Positions 22,850-35,800 of a stretch of DNA of 64,000 nucleotides are shown here, one piece after another. Origin of the DNA: Siniperca chuatsi (Eukaryota > Chordata > Actinopteri > Centrarchiformes > Sinipercidae); NCBI RefSeq assembly GCF_020085105.1, contig NC_058053.1, positions 18,604,888 to 18,668,887 of the forward strand. The letters run 5' to 3'. The position numbers were made by a program, and so were the translations under genes. Positions within the stretch are counted from its first letter, which is position 1. Each line of letters starts with the position of its first letter. A model generated the notes under the pieces. That model searched no databases, had not been told where the DNA came from, and saw only the letters and a program-made list of their open reading frames with translations.

Positions 22850-24888
22850 TCAGGGCCATGTCACATGCTGGATCTTTTTCTTCTCTTCTGGAGACTTCAT
22901 TGCACCCTGAAGAGATGGAAGATGAAACATCAACTGGTTGGACAAATAATCAATGCATATAACAACATATAACACACTGCAATGTGTTATTGATTCATTG
23001 GCATACCAATATCAATGATTTTACATATGTATGATGACTGGAAAGATCTGAGTTACAAAAACACTATTTCTGACAGTTAAGGCTTTTCCCTCATGATTTG
23101 ATCTCTGTTGTCAATTCTTTGTAAATGAAAGAACATTATAATGCAGTAAATCATTACATTGTTTGACCAATTCTCACTTTTCTTGAAAAAAAAAAATATA
23201 TATAAAAAAATAGGTTTGCTATTTTAGGGGTATGTTTTCATCTTCATTTACACAGCGATTGTAGCTGTCTTTTCAATATATTGCACATCAAATAATCACC
23301 TCTATTGTGAAAGTAATGGATCAGCATTTGCCTTATACTGTATGATGTCCACCCCTAATTACAATACAAACAATAGAATACAAGAAACACAGAACAATAT
23401 TGATAATGATGGACATTTTCCTTGAATCACACAGTACATTTGCGTGTAATGCATAACTGAGGTGACAAGACAAAAAGTTCCTACCGAGCTGTTTGCTTCT
23501 TGTTTGAGGTTTGCTGTGTCAGTGCTGTGATGAATGGATGAGGAACAGGAAGATGTGTTTCCAGATAGCCTGCGGATGGGGTTGGATAGATTTGCAGCAG
23601 GGGGAGGTTTTAACCTGTCAGTGATTCCTGATGACGCGGTGGTTCCCTCTGGCTTCTTTACTTTTAGTGGGCCAGAATGAGAGGAACTGCCATCAAACAC
23701 AATCAGAGGCCTTTTCCTATTATGGTCGTTACTGGAACTGGAAATGACCAAACAACAATGACAACAATAATCAATTATTAATACTCAAATGGATTAAACT
23801 TATGTTGATATTAAAGGATCTATTATTTTCAAGCAGGTGCACTGGGAGAAGCGCTGCAGAAGGCACACTAAGTTTATTCCCTTGCCTGTACTGGTTTGGG
23901 ATTTTGATGACTCGCCGTGCATCACAGTGGGAAGAGGGACACAGTTGAGGGAGTGTCATTTGCCGATCTGGCAGTGCACAGCAATCTTGGTGCCAAGAAT
24001 GGCCGTGTTTTGTGCTGTCTACAGCCCACTTGCTCTTAGACTGCACAGCGCACACAATGCACCTGTGTTCTGCAATTTTGTTGTCACTTGAATTGGTGAA
24101 GGCAAATGCACATAAACCTCTCTAAATCACACAGACACCTTTAGTCATGTTTCTCTTTTCTGTTTCACTTACGTTTTAAACTGACATGCGATCACACAGA
24201 AAAAAATTGTTTTCAGATTATAGCATTAATGCCTGCGAGGCAGAATAAAGAGCAACTGTCATCCATAACAGCTTATGCTGAAGGCCTTTCCTTTACACTA
24301 GTGCCTCTCTTTACAGCCATCTGATTACTCACATTGGATCCACTGGTTACATTTTAGGGATGATACTGACTTATTAAGCAGGCGAAGTCTCGGCCAGGTG
24401 TGACCGATCCACACTTAATACACTAACCTAGTCTTTAATACCAAAGCAATCCTGTGCCTCGTGTCACCTTGCATAAAAAAATATTCCAATTAGTTCCACA
24501 CAGTGAGGAATACAGCTTTTAAATTTGTGAAAAAGAGAGCACTGGTTTAGGATTAAGTTAAGGACTAAGCTATGTGAGGCTGGGGTGCAGTTTGTGGACA
24601 TACTGGATTTCTCTATTGAAAAAATTATATCATTCCATTTGAAGATGCGACCAGCTGCAGTAAAAACAGTAAAAAAATGTTTTTTTAAAAAGTAAGTAAG
24701 TAATAAGTAAGTTTTTGGTTATGGAACGCTGGGTGACCAACAGTGGTGGAAGAAGTATTCAGATGCTTTACTTAGTAAAAGTAACAATACCACAGTGTAA
24801 ACATACTCAAAGTAAAAAAGGTACTCACTATGCGAAATGCCGTTAAATGGCGAAGTGTTAAATTATGGAGCCTTCAAGATCCCAAAAG

Positions 24889-24932
<44 letters not shown>

Positions 24933-25936
24933 TCTTATCTTTAACTTGTACACAAATTATCATCATGTGCAACAAGATAAAAACTATTTTTGGGGGGCTT
25001 CAGGGGCTCTCCTGTTAGTTTTGTTTACAACTTCACCATTCTTATAAGTGCATGATGATACATGATAACTGAAGGACACAATAACTGAAAACACCTGTGA
25101 GGGTATGAGGGGCCTTTAATCTATAACGATGCATCATATTGATCATATGTTTAGTATGTAAAATCACAGTAGCTAGTAAATAAATGTAGTTAAGTAAGAA
25201 ATACAATATTTCCCTCTCAAATGCAGTTGAGTAGAAGTATAAAGTAACATACATTGGATATACTTAAGTAAAGTACAATTACCTTAAAATTGCACTTAAG
25301 GCTGGTACTTAAGTAAATGTACTTAGTTACTTGCCACCACTGGTGACCAAATCACAAAGTAACGTATGGACTGCTGAGGTCACAATTGGGCTAACTAACT
25401 ATCTGCCCATCAAAACATAGTAATGTCCATCTTGAAAGCTTCCGGTGTAGTTAGTGTTACCTGTCTGACCTGTGACCAGCCGGTGTCTGTCTCCCTCGGG
25501 TCTTCTCCATTCTCTTGCCCCAGCGGCTGTTGGGCAAAGTCCTCTGCGGCAGCGGGATGACATGCCGGAGGTAAAGCTCTGTGAGCCGGTCCCGACTCTC
25601 ACCGTCTCTGGTACTGACATTTTTCTGATTCAGACAGAGAGACCTGTTAGCTAACACTGCCAAACATTAATCAACTGATGCTAAGAAAACCGCTGCTAAT
25701 GAAACAGCTAATCTAAACAGACTAAGCTAAGATGACTGTTAGCCGGCATGCTAACATTATGGTATCCTTCCTTTACCTCCACATTAAATGACACTTTCCA
25801 CGTTTTTCTTTACACTTTAACTCACCTCACTTAAGATTATCTGCATAAACTCTTGAGACAACAGCTCAGGGTGCAGTAATAGATCCACATCCGAGGTACA
25901 AACAGCCTTTCTATCTTGTCCTGTGGAAGTCGCCAT
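22850..25936 (-). CDS. ashwin: ashwin, tRNA-ligase-complex subunit (C2orf49 orthologue)
   Basis: Ashwin is a small nuclear subunit of the RTCB tRNA-splicing ligase complex (with DDX1, FAM98 and RTRAF) and was named for a role in frog embryos. Minus-strand exons are 25826-25936, 25461-25624, 23485-23737 and 22850-22906. Phases match and the product is 194 residues (human about 232). The start MATSTGQDRK leads into the conserved LLLHPELLSQEF (about 19-30). Exon 2 encodes VIPLPQRTLPNSRWGKRMEK (about 59-78), exon 3 RKRPLIVFDGSS (about 99-110) and DRLKPPP, and the 57-base last exon ends KKKIQHVTWP, as in human. A Ser-rich linker separates these islands and is shorter than in mammals. No enzyme motif is present; it is a scaffold-type protein. 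Intron 2 carries a 602-bp MITE. It is convergent with fhl2. Confidence 0.93.
24733..25350 (+). mobile_element. hAT-type MITE, 602 bp, in ashwin intron 2, with 8-bp duplication
   Basis: The element spans 24741-25342, from CAGTGGTGGAAGAAGTATTC to ACTTGCCACCACTG. It is flanked by GTGACCAA at 24733-24740 and 25343-25350. A 39-base T run (24891-24929) lies inside. There is no transposase. Its right end is about 118 bp from the donor of ashwin exon 2. Confidence 0.9.
24891..24929. repeat. poly(T) run
   Basis: An unbroken stretch of about 39 T inside the MITE. It gives a spurious Phe-rich frame on the plus strand. On the ashwin transcript it would be an A run. Confidence 0.95.
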
Positions 25937-26325
25937 ATTTGATGCTCATGTATTCCCGACATGCACCGCGTCACAACAACACAGCATGCCAGACAACAGC
26001 TTCTGAAACATTCAGTAATGATGCTTGTTATGATGATGATGATTATTATTATTATTATTCAAATATCCATTCATTCATTTCTATCAGGAATGAAAGTGCA
26101 AACTGCTGACTTCACAAAACTCAGTATAAATGCTCAAATTACTCCAGTAACTAGTGCAGATTACAAATTAAAGTATTTTTCTTTGTTTTTAGGGAACATG
26201 TTGCATCTATTAGCCTATTTGTTCAATACTATTTAAAAAATATACTTTAATATACTCATTCTATGCAGTTTGCAACTAACAACTGAAATCAAAGATGATT
26301 CAACTGGTTTTAAACTTCTTACTTC
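25937..26325. other. ashwin 5' flank, noncoding
   Basis: The ashwin promoter should lie here, but no TATA or CCAAT element is obvious. A short TGATGATG/ATTATT run is at 26030-26060. No gene is seen. Confidence 0.35.
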
Positions 26326-26908
26326 TATTCAGGCAGTTGTGGAAGAAGTATTCGGATCTTTTACTTAAGTAAAAGAAGCAATACCTCAGGGTAAAAGAAC
26401 TCCACTACAAATAAAAAATCACAATTTTTAATTACATTAAAAATCTTACTTAAGTAGAAGTACAAAAGCATTAGCAGTAAAATGGATGTAAAGTATCAAA
26501 AGTAAAAGTACTCATAAGGCAGCAGAATGACACCTGTCAGTGTGACATTATATCATTGGATTATTATTACGTAGGCATTACAGTGTAAGCAGCATTTTAT
26601 GTTGTAGCTGGTCAAAATTAAGATAATTTTAACTACTTTTTATACTGTTGGGTTGTTAGATCTATAATGCATCATATTTTATAAACTGGGCATATATTGT
26701 GTATGTAAAACCTTGATTTTTAAAGTAACTAGTAACTATAGCTGTCAGATACATGTAGTGGAGTGAAAAGTACAATATTTGTCTCTGAAGTGTAGTGAAG
26801 TATAAAGTAGCAGAAAATTTAAATACTCAAGTAAAGTACAAGTTCTTCAAAATTATACTTGAGTATTTGAGTAAATGTACTTAGTTACTTTCCACCACTG
26901 TATTCAGG
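26326..26908 (+). mobile_element. hAT-type MITE, 567 bp, with 8-bp duplication
   Basis: The element spans 26334-26900, from CAGTTGTGGAAGAAGTATTC to ACTTTCCACCACTG. It is flanked by TATTCAGG at 26326-26333 and 26901-26908. The interior matches the copy at 24741. It is non-coding. Confidence 0.9.
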
Positions 26909-28472
26909 TAGACCTGTATGCCTATAAAATACTGCACACACTTTTTTCATGCAGTTTAAAAAACACTTGTCCATCAAGGGAATGCCTTAACAAAAGCAGA
27001 TTTTTAAATATATGTAAACATTTAAAACATGATAATAACTGCACATTTACTTATTTGTTTCAGCTCAGGAATGTTATTAATTCAGCTAAATGTGAAGCGT
27101 TTTGTTTGCATACATGTGATGTTGTTGCACAATTCAGTATAGGTAATGTGTTTCGTACAGTATAACCTTTAATACTTATTCTTTTGCAGGCTGACCCACT
27201 ACGCCTAAAATAACATTCAAGAATTGCAAGAAGTGTCCCCAGTGCAAAAAGTACCCCACTTTTGTTTAGTTCAACTACTTATATGTTAAAACATGCTTTA
27301 AAGAACATGTTGGGTTTGTTATAGTAAAGTAAAAAGTCATCTGTTCTGCAGGTACTTTGATAAAAATCTGCCCCTGCCAGCTAGACTGAAAATAATGGAG
27401 AGCCCGGTCATATTTCTTGCCCTCTCAGATAGTGCTGTGTTGCCAGATATCAGGATTTTCATTGGTGACTACAGTTATTTTTTAAATAAATTTGATGGCC
27501 ACAACTATGAAAATAAGCTCAATCAGAATTATCCTTTAACATCATGCCAGGTCGATGTTTTCTGGTTGTTTAACACTAAAGACTTTTTGTGATAGCTCTG
27601 TATTCATTGGAGTCATGCTTCAGCAGTTTGAAATTTGTTTAGCTAACTGTACTTAATGATGTTAGAGCAGCTATAAGAAGAAGGGGCCCTTCAGTTTGTA
27701 ACGACTAAATTATGTCCTGTTAGTGATTGAAAACAAGAAGACCCTGTTTTCAGTCACATGCTGATGGAAGCATTGGTCCTACTGCTGGGCGTTGCCACCT
27801 CATGGAGATACATTTTTTCAAACCAAAACCATGCCCCTGAGCTTATACTGGTTGAGCCTGTTGTGGGAGCAAAAATGTCCCTTTTCCTGACTTCTTTGAA
27901 ATTAAATGACTTGTTAGTTATCCAGCTCTTAGTGAAGAGATTAAGTCTGGACAGTAATGTGATGTAGAAGCAACCATGAGATCTAAATTAAGATGGAGAG
28001 ACCATGCGTTGGGTGTCACATGAAGGCACATGTAGGCGCATGAGTAGATACATCGAGCCTAAATTCATGTTTTAGTGTTTGATTCTTCAGCCTCTTTGTT
28101 TAACAAAGAAAAACCTTCATGGCACAAAACAGCGGTGGAAAGGGGTTTTGATTTTCTACATACATAAATGTCAGTACAACCTCTTTTAAAAACTATATTT
28201 ATTTACCTGGTTTGGTCATTCATGAAATGATAATACATTCAAGTAAACATTCATAGCTCAATAACTGACACACACGTCTTTGTTGACACACTTGTGGTTT
28301 CAAATAACAGTTTCAACTCACATAAGGTTGTTTTTCTGCACAAATTTCATTAAGATCTGTTTTTAAAAAATGACGTCAGTTGAAAGCTTACAGGCTTTCC
28401 TTTGAGAACATCACTGAACATTAATACCGTGTATGCTTTTTTTGTGAAACTCATCACATAATAGACAATAGA
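26909..28472. other. intergenic between ashwin and gpr45, no gene seen
   Basis: In human the gene TGFBRAP1 lies between GPR45 and C2orf49. I found no exon resembling it here. The short open frames, such as 27395-27592, match nothing I recognise. Confidence 0.45.
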
Positions 28473-28478
28473 TTTATT
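28473..28478 (-). terminator. gpr45: candidate gpr45 poly(A) signal
   Basis: AATAAA on the minus strand about 540 bases after the gpr45 stop. A second AATAAA at 28198-28203 is an alternative. Confidence 0.45.
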
Positions 28479-29013
28479 ATCACCACTACTACTCAATGAC
28501 TGAGTCTACAGTCTGAAGAAACAGAGTGACATCGATGAAAAACTTCAGCGACAAATTATGAAACAAAGAATTAAATTGACAATGGAGGATTATGAAATTG
28601 TATGAATGGCAGTAAGTTTCAGAAACCATAATGGCCATGAAGTTAAATCAACCAGTATATCTTAAGACTGAAAGTTCATTGCTGATCTTGGAACCAGAAG
28701 ACAAACTAATCTGCACCACAAGGTCCTTTCAGTAGCTTTTCTGGAGCTTTCGATTGTATCACACGACCTTCCTCAGCTGATGCATTTGCCCAGTTGTCAG
28801 TAAGTTGTCGATGTTGCACTTTAAGGACTTGGACTCGTCCATGTTGGCTTAAAAATTGAGATTGAAAGTTAATTCTTGTGGTGAGATTATTTTGTCGCCA
28901 ACCAGTATATTCTTTTAAGGTGAACTTTAGCAGCCGCTGATTAATATGAGGAAAAGTAAGAGTTAAAAACAGTTGCTAGCAGTGTCAATAGCGACAAACT
29001 GGTCCTCCTCGTT

Positions 29014-30174
29014 TCACACAGCTGATTGAGTCTCGCTGCACACGTAGATGTTGCTGGGCCTCACTCTCCTGCGGCTCCTGCCTGGCACTCTGGGACACAG
29101 TCTGCAGCTCTTGGGAATGAACTCCTGACAGGCCTCCCTGAACTTTCTGATCCTCCAGCAGTAGATGACAGGGTTGAACACTGTCTTCAAGTAGCTGAGC
29201 CACAGAGCGCCTATGCTGATTGGGTAGAAGACCGAGCTGTAGTAGAACTGCCGACTGAACACGGCCAGCAAGCTGACCACCGTGTGTGGCAACCAGCACA
29301 CAGAGAAGCCGACAAAGAGGATGAGGATGGTGGTGAAGGCTCGGGTCTTGAAGCTCATGTCCACCTTGATCTGAGGGGGCCGCTGCAGCCCAGTAAGTCT
29401 CATTTTGCTGACTTGGTTGAGGGCTGGCAGGCAGGAATGTTCGCTGGTGTGGTTGTGGATCCGCAGGGTGTTGCGGCGCACTGTGTTGAGGATGCACATG
29501 TAAGAGTACAGCATGACAGCAAATGGTACAAAGAATACTGCTACTGCCAACAGCACTGTGTATCCACGGTCTGCCAGAGAATCACTGTATCCTAGCACAC
29601 ACTGCGGCGCCCAAGCACCCCCAATACCTGCTGCACCTGTCCTCCACCCGACTACAGATGGCAGAGACACACACAGGCTCAGCACCCATGAACCTGCAAT
29701 CAACAGTTTAGCTCTGTGTGGGGTCAACTTGTCCTGCCGCTGTACAATGATGAGGAAACGGTCCACACTGATTATGAGGAGGATGGACACCCCCTCCAGG
29801 ACGAACAGCCAGTACAGCATGATGGACGCTCGGCAAAACCCGCTTCCAAAGCTCCAGTCGGCAGTGGCCACAGTAACTGCAGTGAAGGGCATGCAGAGCA
29901 CCGAGAGCATTATGTCCGAAAAGGCCAACGTGGCAAGGAGGAGATTGATAGCAGACCGCATGGCAGGTTTCTGATAAACAATCAGACACACAATCGCGTT
30001 GCCAAGGAAACCAATAGTAATCATGAAGATCATTATGGCTGCCAGGGTCACACGGAGAGTGACTGATATGAGGGGAGTCGCAGTTTCTGACGGGAGACTT
30101 TCCCCTGCTTCCTCTACATTGTCCGGCTCCATGAAGTCACACTCCTCCAGCAAGCTTTCATTACAAAAAGCCAT
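29014..30174 (-). CDS. gpr45: orphan G protein-coupled receptor GPR45
   Basis: A class A seven-transmembrane receptor of the plasma membrane, mostly neural in vertebrates; its ligand is not settled. The single coding exon gives 386 residues (human 372). I chose the ATG at 30174 (G at -3, G at +4) because the open frame upstream begins only with a TTG. Visible landmarks: N-glycosylation site N5-E-S; TM1 GFLGN (N59); TM2 LAFSD (D87); C114 and C192 for the extracellular disulphide; DRF at 138-140 in place of DRY; TM6 CWLP (293-296); TM7 NPVIY (334-338). The tail ends SETQSAV, almost as in human GPR45 (NENQSAV), which separates it from GPR63. The basic stretch SRRRVRP before it is also conserved. 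Both long antisense frames are shadows. Confidence 0.95.
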   Translation of the reverse strand: MAFCNESLLEECDFMEPDNVEEAGESLPSETATPLISVTLRVTLAAIMIFMITIGFLGNAIVCLIVYQKPAMRSAINLLLATLAFSDIMLSVLCMPFTAVTVATADWSFGSGFCRASIMLYWLFVLEGVSILLIISVDRFLIIVQRQDKLTPHRAKLLIAGSWVLSLCVSLPSVVGWRTGAAGIGGAWAPQCVLGYSDSLADRGYTVLLAVAVFFVPFAVMLYSYMCILNTVRRNTLRIHNHTSEHSCLPALNQVSKMRLTGLQRPPQIKVDMSFKTRAFTTILILFVGFSVCWLPHTVVSLLAVFSRQFYYSSVFYPISIGALWLSYLKTVFNPVIYCWRIRKFREACQEFIPKSCRLCPRVPGRSRRRVRPSNIYVCSETQSAV

Positions 30175-31149
30175 AGCAGCTATTATCAAGAGATATCAGC
30201 CCAAAAGAGGGCACGTTTGATTATTGTTTGATTATTGTTGTGGTATACACATTAAGTCATCTTCCAGAAATTGGTCGTCCATGGCAATATCTGAAATAGA
30301 AAGACAAAAACATCCACATACACAAAACACAGAAGAGTTTATATCTGACAAGGTGTTCGTTCCATGATTTTAATGGATGTCGATGTGAATTAACAGTGCA
30401 CTACATTAACGTGCTGTCTGTCTCTCAAAATGCTGCTGTAAACATGGCATAACACTGACTGAGTGTCTCATTAGATAGTCAGAGGAGTCCAGCTGCTCCG
30501 TGATCTATTACTCAGTGATAATTGTAAATTTGAAACAGAGAGAAGAAGAGTGAAGTCTGTATGCTGTAGGAGATATATAAGCACAGGACCAACCCACAGA
30601 CACCGCATGGAGAGATATAGTCACACAGGACAGAGATTTGCTGCTCACTGGCTTAAATGAGGTTGATGATTAACAGCTGAGCTGTACAGATTCACATGGG
30701 TGCATATACAAACATTCACACCACCTACTTTCCACATGAATAGAAATACACACATTTACACAAGTATAGTACACACCCATGGTGCAGTTGCCTGTCTTCC
30801 GTTGACTTAGCAGAAGCGGTTTCTTGGGTAATGCTTCAAACTCTGATGCAACCTTGATAAAACAGAGAGGCATCTTCAGGGCACACACACAGGACACGTC
30901 TGTTGCTATGGTTTCCACCTCCTGCTCTTGGTGCAAGTGTTAACGATGTGCTGAGATCATTCTGGCGTTCAGGCCTCAGATGCGATCCTCCCAGGTGGAC
31001 TGGCACTTAGGGAGACAAGAAGACCATTTAAGGGTCATAACCTCCATGTTGAATGCCTCTAGTGTTACCACCTCTGATAGGCCTTTTAACAGCAGACATT
31101 TTGACATATGTCATTTGTCATAGTAGTAGGTAATAACATTATCAATGGC

Positions 31150-31335
31150 TTTGTTCTATTCAAGTGTCCCAGTTAGCCATGACAGAGTGACAGTGAGCCA
31201 GCATGCACAATACCAGGACCCTGAAACTGAAGCAGCTAAATGGAATTCAGCCATCATTAATTTAATTATTTACATTTGTGCTTTTCCTACTGTGACACAT
31301 CAAAATGTCTTCTGTGAAAAAAGGCCTGTGGATTC
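31150..31335 (+). repeat. interspersed repeat, copy 2 of 2
   Basis: It shares ACCAGGACCCTGAAACTGA, GCTAAATGGAATTCAGCCAT, TGTGCTTTTCCTACTGTGAC and TGTGAAAAAAGGCCTGTG-type text with 9946-10180. It is non-coding. Confidence 0.65.
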
Positions 31336-32706
31336 AGTGATTGTTCTGTGATACTATACACTTCATCACTGTAAGATATTTAATGTTAATAGTCAAGTTT
31401 GCATTAACCCACAATAAGAGGAATAATGTTATCCCAACATATGATGGTTCACCCAAACAGGTAAAAGGAAATGATTCCTCCAGTGATTGTAGCTACATTC
31501 TTGCACAAAACTCCATATAGGCCGCTGCATAGTGTTACTGGTTGTTGCTAAGGCAACAAGGTCACCAGTTCCATGGCAACAAGCAGCCTGTACTCCTCTA
31601 TGACAAAATATTTTCTGTATAACACAGTTTGCAACTCAGGAATTTTTCAGGACTTAAAAATATTCATGAAACATGCGGGTGATAAACATAAATATGTCTG
31701 TGTTAAGGTCTTGTTTCACGTCATTATCTTTTGGTATAATCAATAAAGGCAGGCTTTATTAAGTCAAATGTAAGAAATAAATCAGCTAGTAGTAGAAAAA
31801 ACAAAAATAAGAACAAAGGCATGAGGTAGCAAAAAAGAAACAACGGGATCATGTCAATAATAGTAGACTACTAGACAATAAAATGCTTTAAAATTTGAAT
31901 TGTAATACATTTACCTTTCGAAATGATTAGGTGCAAATTATGTCAAGAAGATAATGAGCTGACTTGGCCTGCAGGGGGCACCTAGCTGCTTATTGCAACA
32001 AAAACCGGCGGTTTTACTCAGCTGCTCTGCTCATCTCAAGGACTGATTCAATAGGTGGTAAGAGACTGGTGTGACAAAATAAAAAAATAGAGAAATATTA
32101 CAGCCTGAGAAAATCTAAATAAATAACAAAATCTTATGAGGAAGATAAATTGAAATAGACCTCTTCATTTCCTCGTTTTCATGTTAGATTTGAGGAGAAA
32201 CAGTATCCAGATGTAGTAATTTTAGATGATTATGGTGGATCATTCGCTCCAGGCTGATGTTTGCTGTTTCACAGTATTAATGTGATACATAATCTTTTCC
32301 CTGTATTGATAATTCATTGCTTACATTTAAAAAATTATTACATAGCGCCACCACTGAGTCTGTTAATCACAGGCTGCTCTCTCAACCTGTCTGGATCACT
32401 ATCAAAAGACAACGAGTCAGTGCAAAATTTCGGATACATTATAGGCATCAAAGACAACATACCTGTTTTTCCCCTCTAAACATCGAGTAGGGGATTAAAG
32501 CAATAAACCAATACATCTTTCAGCATTAAGCAGACATAAATAGGCCTACCTTGACGTTACATTTGATATCAAGTTTCATGCTTGTCTCTCGTCGAGCCAC
32601 TCAGCTCGGTGATCGTGTTTCTCTCCCTATGCATGTCGAGCTTTTCCTAAAATATCCCACTTTGAACATTTTACTGTGGTATCGATCGCAATCGTGCCGC
32701 CTGCGG

Positions 32707-32847
32707 ATGATGCTGACGCCAGAGGAGCAGGTGGTCACTGATTTAAAGGAGCAGTGCGGCGAATACATGTGGCTTTGGAAGCTGGAAAAAGGGGCGGTGC
32801 TCTTAGTATGTTGTTTTTTCTTATCTTTATTGATAATTAATGAATAA
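32707..32847 (+). CDS. possible 46-residue membrane microprotein, unassigned
   Basis: I do not recognise it. An ATG at 32707, with a second ATG (A at -3) immediately after, opens a 46-codon frame. It has a charged N-half (TPEEQ, TDLKEQ, KLEKG) and then a hydrophobic stretch (VLLVCCFFLSLLI) ending IINE and a stop. The first 100 bases are clearly GC-richer than their surroundings. It could be a chance frame, a 5' exon of something else, or a small one-pass membrane protein. There is no visible promoter. Confidence 0.15.
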   Translation: MMLTPEEQVVTDLKEQCGEYMWLWKLEKGAVLLVCCFFLSLLIINE

Positions 32848-35800
32848 ATGATAATCCAATCCAAATGATGTTGCGCTTTTTGGGAAAAGATATACCTATT
32901 TAATGTCTTTTCCAAAACGCAGGGTACTACCTACAACAACACAACACACAACAACAAAACAACAAAATAAGAATGATAATATTAATAATAAACGACTAAT
33001 AAGTGGTCTAATTTACTTATTGTATAGAACACCTAATTTCAGATTTGCCATACATCCGTAAAAACAGACTATTTACATGCAAGGCAGATAGCACATTAGG
33101 ATTGCTTTTATTGAAGATGCACCTTAAGAAGACATATATGTAGGTAAATGCAGGTTTGGGGTTTGAGCTGATACATTTCACCAACAGCAATAAAAATGTT
33201 AATATTTACAGCATTTTGACTAAAACAAGCAAACAAAAAAAATCTCATCTCATAAGCCTATTATGGAATCATAAACACACAATAATAATATTTAAGATAA
33301 GCATTTGCTCTAGTCCTTAACCCATGCAAGTAATATGGTGAATGACAAGTCAGTTAAGTCATTGAGTTTACTGTAGAGTACGAAAAGGGAGAAATTTAAA
33401 GGAATGTATGGATTTACAACATCTAACTTCCATCAAGCCCTCATTTACAAGCTTTTTAATTTTTCATCACCTCTGCAAGAATATTGGCAAGATGTATGCA
33501 TGTAATAATCAATCCTAATGTAGGGTCTTAACTCAATAATGCCAATGACAGACTCACTTTCACATCCACTGCCTCAAACATCTAAGCTTGGATTCTGGTT
33601 ATTATGTTTCAATAATCCAACTATTTAAAATTGACAATATTTTTTTCAAAAACATCTTTTTCATTTGCCATAGGCTCAGTGTCTGTGCCTTGTTTTGTAA
33701 AAATTCAGAAACATGCATTAATTATTTTGTCCAGGAGATGGCAGCATTGTACCTTACATCCATTTGGTCTTTAGTTGAAGCAGTTTTAAGACATTTTTGT
33801 GTTGGTATGTTTAGGTTTTTTTTTTTCCAGGTATGTATAGTTTTTTTATTCAAACTTATTTAAAGTTGCAGAACCTCCTTTTAGAGCATCACATGTCCAT
33901 AATAATTTTACAACAGCAGCTTAGACTCAATATATTGGTAAAATTCTTAAATTGTATTTTGGAGAGGAGGCATATCACACATCAGTGAAAGAATGCTAAC
34001 TGAGTCCAGATGTGCAGAATCACATCTACAGACACTGATTTTTTAGAAAGGTAATTCAGTTGTAATTCATTTAGATTTTATTTAAGAAAACTGGTGTATT
34101 CTCAGTCTTCACACACGGTTACATTCACACTTTTAGCATGCAGGCAGAGATTCTTTTCATGGGCATGCTTGTCTAAATTGGCATCGTGCCCATTTGTTGA
34201 ACATGCCCATCAAACGAGTTCCACTCCGCCGGTCTGGCACATGCATGCTCGTCACGTTCAGTGGCACCCACACAACAAGCTTGCTAGCGAGAGAATTCAT
34301 TTCCCTGTCCATTATTCAGCAGATGTTAGCTTTAATTTCTTCCTGATGGAGAGACTTTGGTACTCCGTCATTCACCAAAAAACAAACACAAACACGGGCA
34401 AAGTGAAAAATGTTCACCACTGAATCAGAATATTGAGAGGAGAGGAGAAACCCACTCCAGTAACAGTATTGACTGAGTCTTGTACAGACAACAGTGTGTT
34501 ACATTTAGGACAAATAAAACAGCTTTGACATTACAACCACCTAAAATGCACTTTTTTTTAATTCATGTTTGCCACTGCCTCTGTCTCCAGGTAGGAGTCG
34601 TGTGTGTCATGAGTTTTCACACTGAGTAAGCCACAGTGTGTTAATCAGTGTTAGACTTTAGTGGTTAACCAACCTCCGCAATGTGAAAATAATTAACACC
34701 GAACAGTGGGGACTGATAATGTGCAACCCACAGTGAAAAAGTTGTAGATTAAAACTTTGCTGTTGTAAAATAATTCTTTGAATAGGTTCAGGTTTGTGTT
34801 TGTTGTATGTGCACAAACTGTGAGACACAAACAACAAGCACTGAAGAGGGGATTATCATGCAATAATTGCTTTATGTAAAGTACCTCTGAACAAGGCTTT
34901 AAGAGCAATTATGAACAATTATATTAGCAGTTTTTATTGGAGTGGGTAATAACAACTGCAAATATCCCCTTTTTCAGTGATGCAAGAAACAATACTCCAA
35001 TAATGAATAATACTAAATTTATGTAGCACATATATGCACGAGCACTACACATTTTACTATCATCACAAGCACAGATGCACTTCAGATGAGCTGAGCGATT
35101 TCTGTTGATTTAGGGGTTTTGGGTTCAGGTTACTGTAACATCATCAGCTTGTACCTTCAGATCCCAGCATTAATATTCAGAGAAGACACCTAGCGCCATG
35201 TGATGACAAAACCCTTTAAAGGACTTTTATCCTCCAATTCCAGCCTTATCTCCCATCTTTACATCGCTAAGCTTTGAGGGGATCACACTGCAATCCTGCC
35301 AGCTTAGATTTTGCCTCCAGTTTTATCAGAGAACTTGGGCTTTTGCAGCTCGGTGGGAATACATCATATTTAGAGGCATCGGCAGATGATTACAGTGAGC
35401 TGTGGTTACCACCTTTCCACCTCTGTGTGATATTACCGTGGTAGCTGAGAGCATGCAGAAGTTTTCCTTTGCATTAACATTGTGTGTTCAACATGTAGAC
35501 TGCGATTGGTTTTCATGACAGAATGCCGTATATGTCTTTTAGCTGATTTACATTTAAGTTACTTGGTGCTGACAAGCTCTGTACGCTACTTTATACAGCA
35601 GCAAGTAATGATAAGTCACTAAAAGTCAGTAAGAAGTGTTTTTTCTGACATTTTTCAATATCATCATTGTCTGGTGAAAACTTTGTTTCTGCAAAATGTC
35701 AATTATCTCCAGCTGAGAAAAACAGCTCAATTTTCAGTGTTTTTGAGTTTGCTGAAATTAATTTGACACGGTTTTATCTTCCCAATAACAGCAGAATCTT

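Noticed and set aside
29026-29974. Long plus-strand open frames of 189 and 153 codons
   Set aside because: They are antisense shadows of gpr45, whose seven-helix motifs are intact on the minus strand.
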